From positions 62,001 through 126,000 of the forward strand of contig NZ_RCVZ01000002.1 of NCBI RefSeq assembly GCF_003668575.1: a DNA stretch of 64,000 bases, written 5' to 3'. The notes under the pieces were generated by a model. That model did no database searches. It saw only the letters and a list, made by a program, of their open reading frames with translations, and was not told the DNA's origin. Both the position numbers and the translations under genes were made by a program. The stretch's first letter is position 1. The number at the start of each line of letters is the position of its first letter. The stretch is from Falsibacillus albus (GTDB lineage Bacteria; Bacillota; Bacilli; Bacillales; DSM-25281). Positions 62,100-64,000 of the stretch are shown piece after piece.

Positions 62100-62495
62100 T
62101 TAATTCACCAATTTTTGAGCTTCGCGCAATTGAAAGGTTCTTACTTTTCGTGGCAGGAATCTTCTGATTTCATCTTCATTGTATCCCACTTGAAGCCGTT
62201 TTTCATCGATGATAATCGGACGTCTTAACAAACCAGGATTTTCCTGGATAAGCTCAAACAATTGTTGGAGCGGCAGTGTTTCAAGGTCTACATTTAACTT
62301 TTGGAAAATTTTAGAACGGGTGGAGATGATTTCATCAGTTCCATCTTCAGTCATTCTCAATATTTCCTTGATTTCTTCCAGGCTAAGGGGCTCTGAAAAA
62401 ATATTTCGCTCAGTATATGGAATTTCATGTTCCTCTAGCCATGCTCTCGCTTTGCGACATGATGTGCAACTCGGTGAAGTGTATAATGTAACCAT
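62100..62495 (-). CDS. spx: Transcriptional regulator Spx
   Basis: 131 residues, nearly identical in the parts I remember to B. subtilis Spx: redox C10-x-x-C13 (S-P-S-C-T-S-C-R), [10 protein letters not shown] and the C-terminal [10 protein letters not shown]. It binds the RNA polymerase alpha subunit under disulfide stress. The family start MVTLYTSPS is chosen; a GTG four codons upstream touches GGGAG and a slightly longer form cannot be excluded. Confidence 0.95.
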   Translation of the reverse strand: MVTLYTSPSCTSCRKARAWLEEHEIPYTERNIFSEPLSLEEIKEILRMTEDGTDEIISTRSKIFQKLNVDLETLPLQQLFELIQENPGLLRRPIIIDEKRLQVGYNEDEIRRFLPRKVRTFQLREAQKLVN

Positions 62496-62765
62496 TTCTT
62501 CATTCACACTCCCTTATATAATAATGAAATTTTTATTAAATGGAGGATTTTTAAATTATAATTAATATAAAGAAAAAATCTCTATTATGTATTATACACT
62601 AATTAAAATAAATTGAACATAGATTTTCACATAATGTAATATTTGTTATACATTTATTGTACAGAATGTGACAAGAATTTGTTGCTTTATAGTATATGTT
62701 CCCGCGTGCGAATCATTTAAACCTATAATCTTCTAATTAATAATCATTGTTTCTTCATTTAACAT

Positions 62766-62820
62766 GAAGCGCCAGGGCCGCCATACGAATCCGTTTCGAT
62801 ATGAAAATGCCAGGCGCTTC
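62766..62820. repeat. Inverted repeat with GAAGCGCC arms upstream of spx
   Basis: GAAGCGCC-A-GG / CC-A-GGCGCTTC arms around a 33-base loop that itself contains ATACGAA / TTTCGATAT. No T-run fit for a terminator on either strand. It lies in the 640-base gap between spx and yjbC. Confidence 0.6.
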
Positions 62821-62908
62821 TGTACATTTGTTGCTATGAAATATAGTGAGTAACTTTGAGAAAGGTTAAGGTTCATTGCTATTCATCAAATCAAAGATTG
62901 TGCAAGGA

Positions 62909-63090
62909 AGTTTTCCACTGCAGAAGGCTCGCTTTCCGCGGGTTCTCACAGGAAGTGAGGTCGTTCGATTTTGGCACACGAACTGCCGAACTGAATCGAA
63001 CTTCCATCTTACCTCTCCTCGGTTTCACCTGTGGTATATCACCTGATCCGCCAATCCCTCTGAAGTCCTGAACCTACAACTGCAATCAAC
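62909..63090 (+). repeat. Dispersed palindromic element, copy 6
   Basis: TTTTCCACTGCAGAAGGCTC and CTTTCCGCGGGTTCTCAC at the left, GAACTGAATCGAACTTCC inside, CAATCAAC at the right end. Long form like copies 2 and 3. A short open frame across it is not a gene. Confidence 0.7.
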
Positions 63091-63135
63091 AGCTCTATGC
63101 TGCATTTTCACATCGTAAAAACAGTTTGAGGCTCT

Positions 63136-63714
63136 TTAAATGTCCTCAAGCATGTCAACGGCTTTTTCCTGCTCCTCATCATACGTCAACACTTCCTCTA
63201 CAGGCTGGTAGGATGAACCATAAAATTTTTCATCATTATACGTATGGATCATTTCATATGTTTTCTTCATTGCTTCATATACTTGCTCTTCAGACTCATC
63301 ATTAGGAGCCCAATATAAAATCTCCATCGCATTTATTTCATTCGTTGCCAATGATCTTCTCCGATACCCAATGCTTGTAGCGTGTTCAAAACCTTCCCTT
63401 TTGTAGAACCTCAAGCGTTTTTCTGTATCTGTATCTTCGTAGTCAACAGGCTCTACTTCTAAAATGATCGGTTTATTCTTTGCCTTCAGCTTTTCGATGA
63501 GCTTATGGCCTAATCCCTGTCCCCTTGCATCCTTGGAAACGAATAAATAGTCAATGAATACAAATTCGTCGGATTCGACATACATCAGGACGTGAAGCGG
63601 CCCTTCATCCTTATGATAGATATCGCTCTTTTCTTTCAGCAATGATTCCATATGTTCCTTTGATTTCATTTCCTCAACAGGGAAATATTGATTTAATTTT
63701 TCATACCAATGCAT
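63136..63714 (-). CDS. yjbC: GNAT-family acetyltransferase YjbC
   Basis: 192 residues; acetyl-CoA loop D-A-R-G-Q-G-L-G-H-K-L and a tail rich in Glu/Asp ending V-D-M-L-E-D-I. Place and length match YjbC, which precedes spx in B. subtilis and shares stress-induced transcripts with it. Here a 640-base gap with a repeat separates them. AAAGGAG precedes the ATG. Confidence 0.9.
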   Translation of the reverse strand: MHWYEKLNQYFPVEEMKSKEHMESLLKEKSDIYHKDEGPLHVLMYVESDEFVFIDYLFVSKDARGQGLGHKLIEKLKAKNKPIILEVEPVDYEDTDTEKRLRFYKREGFEHATSIGYRRRSLATNEINAMEILYWAPNDESEEQVYEAMKKTYEMIHTYNDEKFYGSSYQPVEEVLTYDEEQEKAVDMLEDI

Positions 63715-63876
63715 GGATCTACTCCTTTAATTTTATTCCCAATCAATAAACTCCCATCTTCTTATTCATATTATTTCAACAATAATGGCTTTTAATTCAG
63801 GACATGCTGCATACAATGTTATAGATTAGAGCAGTCTTACAGTTTGATCTAAATAAAAAGATGGAGGTTCATATGA

Positions 63877-64000
63877 ATGATTGAGTATGTAACAGAATTG
63901 ATTTTGTTCTCCCTTTTTGTGATCGGATCGACCGCCATAATGGGTGTGCTCACAAATGGTATTGGAAGAGCTGTTTTTGGTGGCAAAAACAAAAAGCACT
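63877..64000 (+). CDS. Start of a small membrane-type protein (partial)
   Basis: 41 residues before the window ends: a hydrophobic helix (L-I-L-F-S-L-F-V-I-G-S-T-A-I-M-G-V-L) and a basic stretch G-K-N-K-K-H. GGAGG lies 9 nt before this ATG; the earlier ATG at 63873 meets a stop after three codons. Family not recognised. Confidence 0.65.
   Translation, partial: MIEYVTELILFSLFVIGSTAIMGVLTNGIGRAVFGGKNKKH

Overview
The window is about 64 kb of chromosome from an endospore-forming Bacillaceae (Bacillus in the broad sense; it is not collinear with B. subtilis throughout). The reasons are coat and sporulation genes (cotO, cotZ, yjcZ, spoVIF, a spoVA set), strong GGAGG ribosome binding sites with many TTG/GTG starts, and a long block, read right to left, in the order known from B. 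subtilis: yjbC, spx, mecA, coiA, pepF, spxH(yjbH), yjbI, yjbJ, yjbK, yjbL, yjbM, nadK, yjbO, prpE, yjbQ, fabI, cotO, cotZ, yjcA, yjcZ, spoVIF, yjcF, yjcG, yjcH. Most of the window is ordinary core chromosome with insertions.

Layout. 1-7 kb: the end of an RND efflux pump, an NhaC-family transporter behind a tyrosine-type T-box, a GNAT acetyltransferase with an EAL protein, release factor 3 and small genes. 6.6-10.1 kb: a poorly known divergent cluster (JAMM protease, coiled-coil/Q-rich protein, Cys-rich protein and two partners) with sigma-K-like promoters, probably spore surface. 10.4-15.5 kb: glutathione peroxidase, ArAE exporter, a diguanylate cyclase with a Cys-rich partner, an M42 peptidase and an OsmC protein. 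15.5-23.3 kb: a Maf-type (DUF115) protein facing a six-gene nonulosonic acid operon, best read as CMP-legionaminic acid synthesis. 23.5-29.3 kb: dtpT, a feoAB operon behind a Fur-box-like palindrome, and a secreted cadherin-like protein. 29.4-33.7 kb: tRNA-Val(GAC), a DUF3243 gene and a TAXI/DUF1850/TRAP-permease transporter. 33.8-43.7 kb: yjcHGF, two DUF421 proteins, spoVIF, yjcZ, a second-type spoVA operon (lipoprotein, spoVAC, spoVAD, spoVAEb, DUF421), yjcA, cotZ, cotO, and fabI with a FapR operator. 43.8-64 kb: DinB protein, YjbQ antiporter, MgtE, PrpE, then the yjbO-to-yjbC block with the ClpXP/ClpCP adaptor genes spxH and mecA and their client spx, interrupted by cardiolipin synthase.

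Non-coding structure is rich. A dispersed palindromic element with GTTGATT/AATCAAC ends occurs at least seven times, in both orientations. Four full copies plus a partial copy of a 152-bp unit follow prpE directly. Next to them are six GACCGATATA boxes at alternating 20/21-bp spacing (two helical turns). I recognise six sigma-K-like promoters by eye. No CRISPR array, prophage, insertion sequence or rRNA was seen. All family assignments are from reading sequence and motifs, without database searches.
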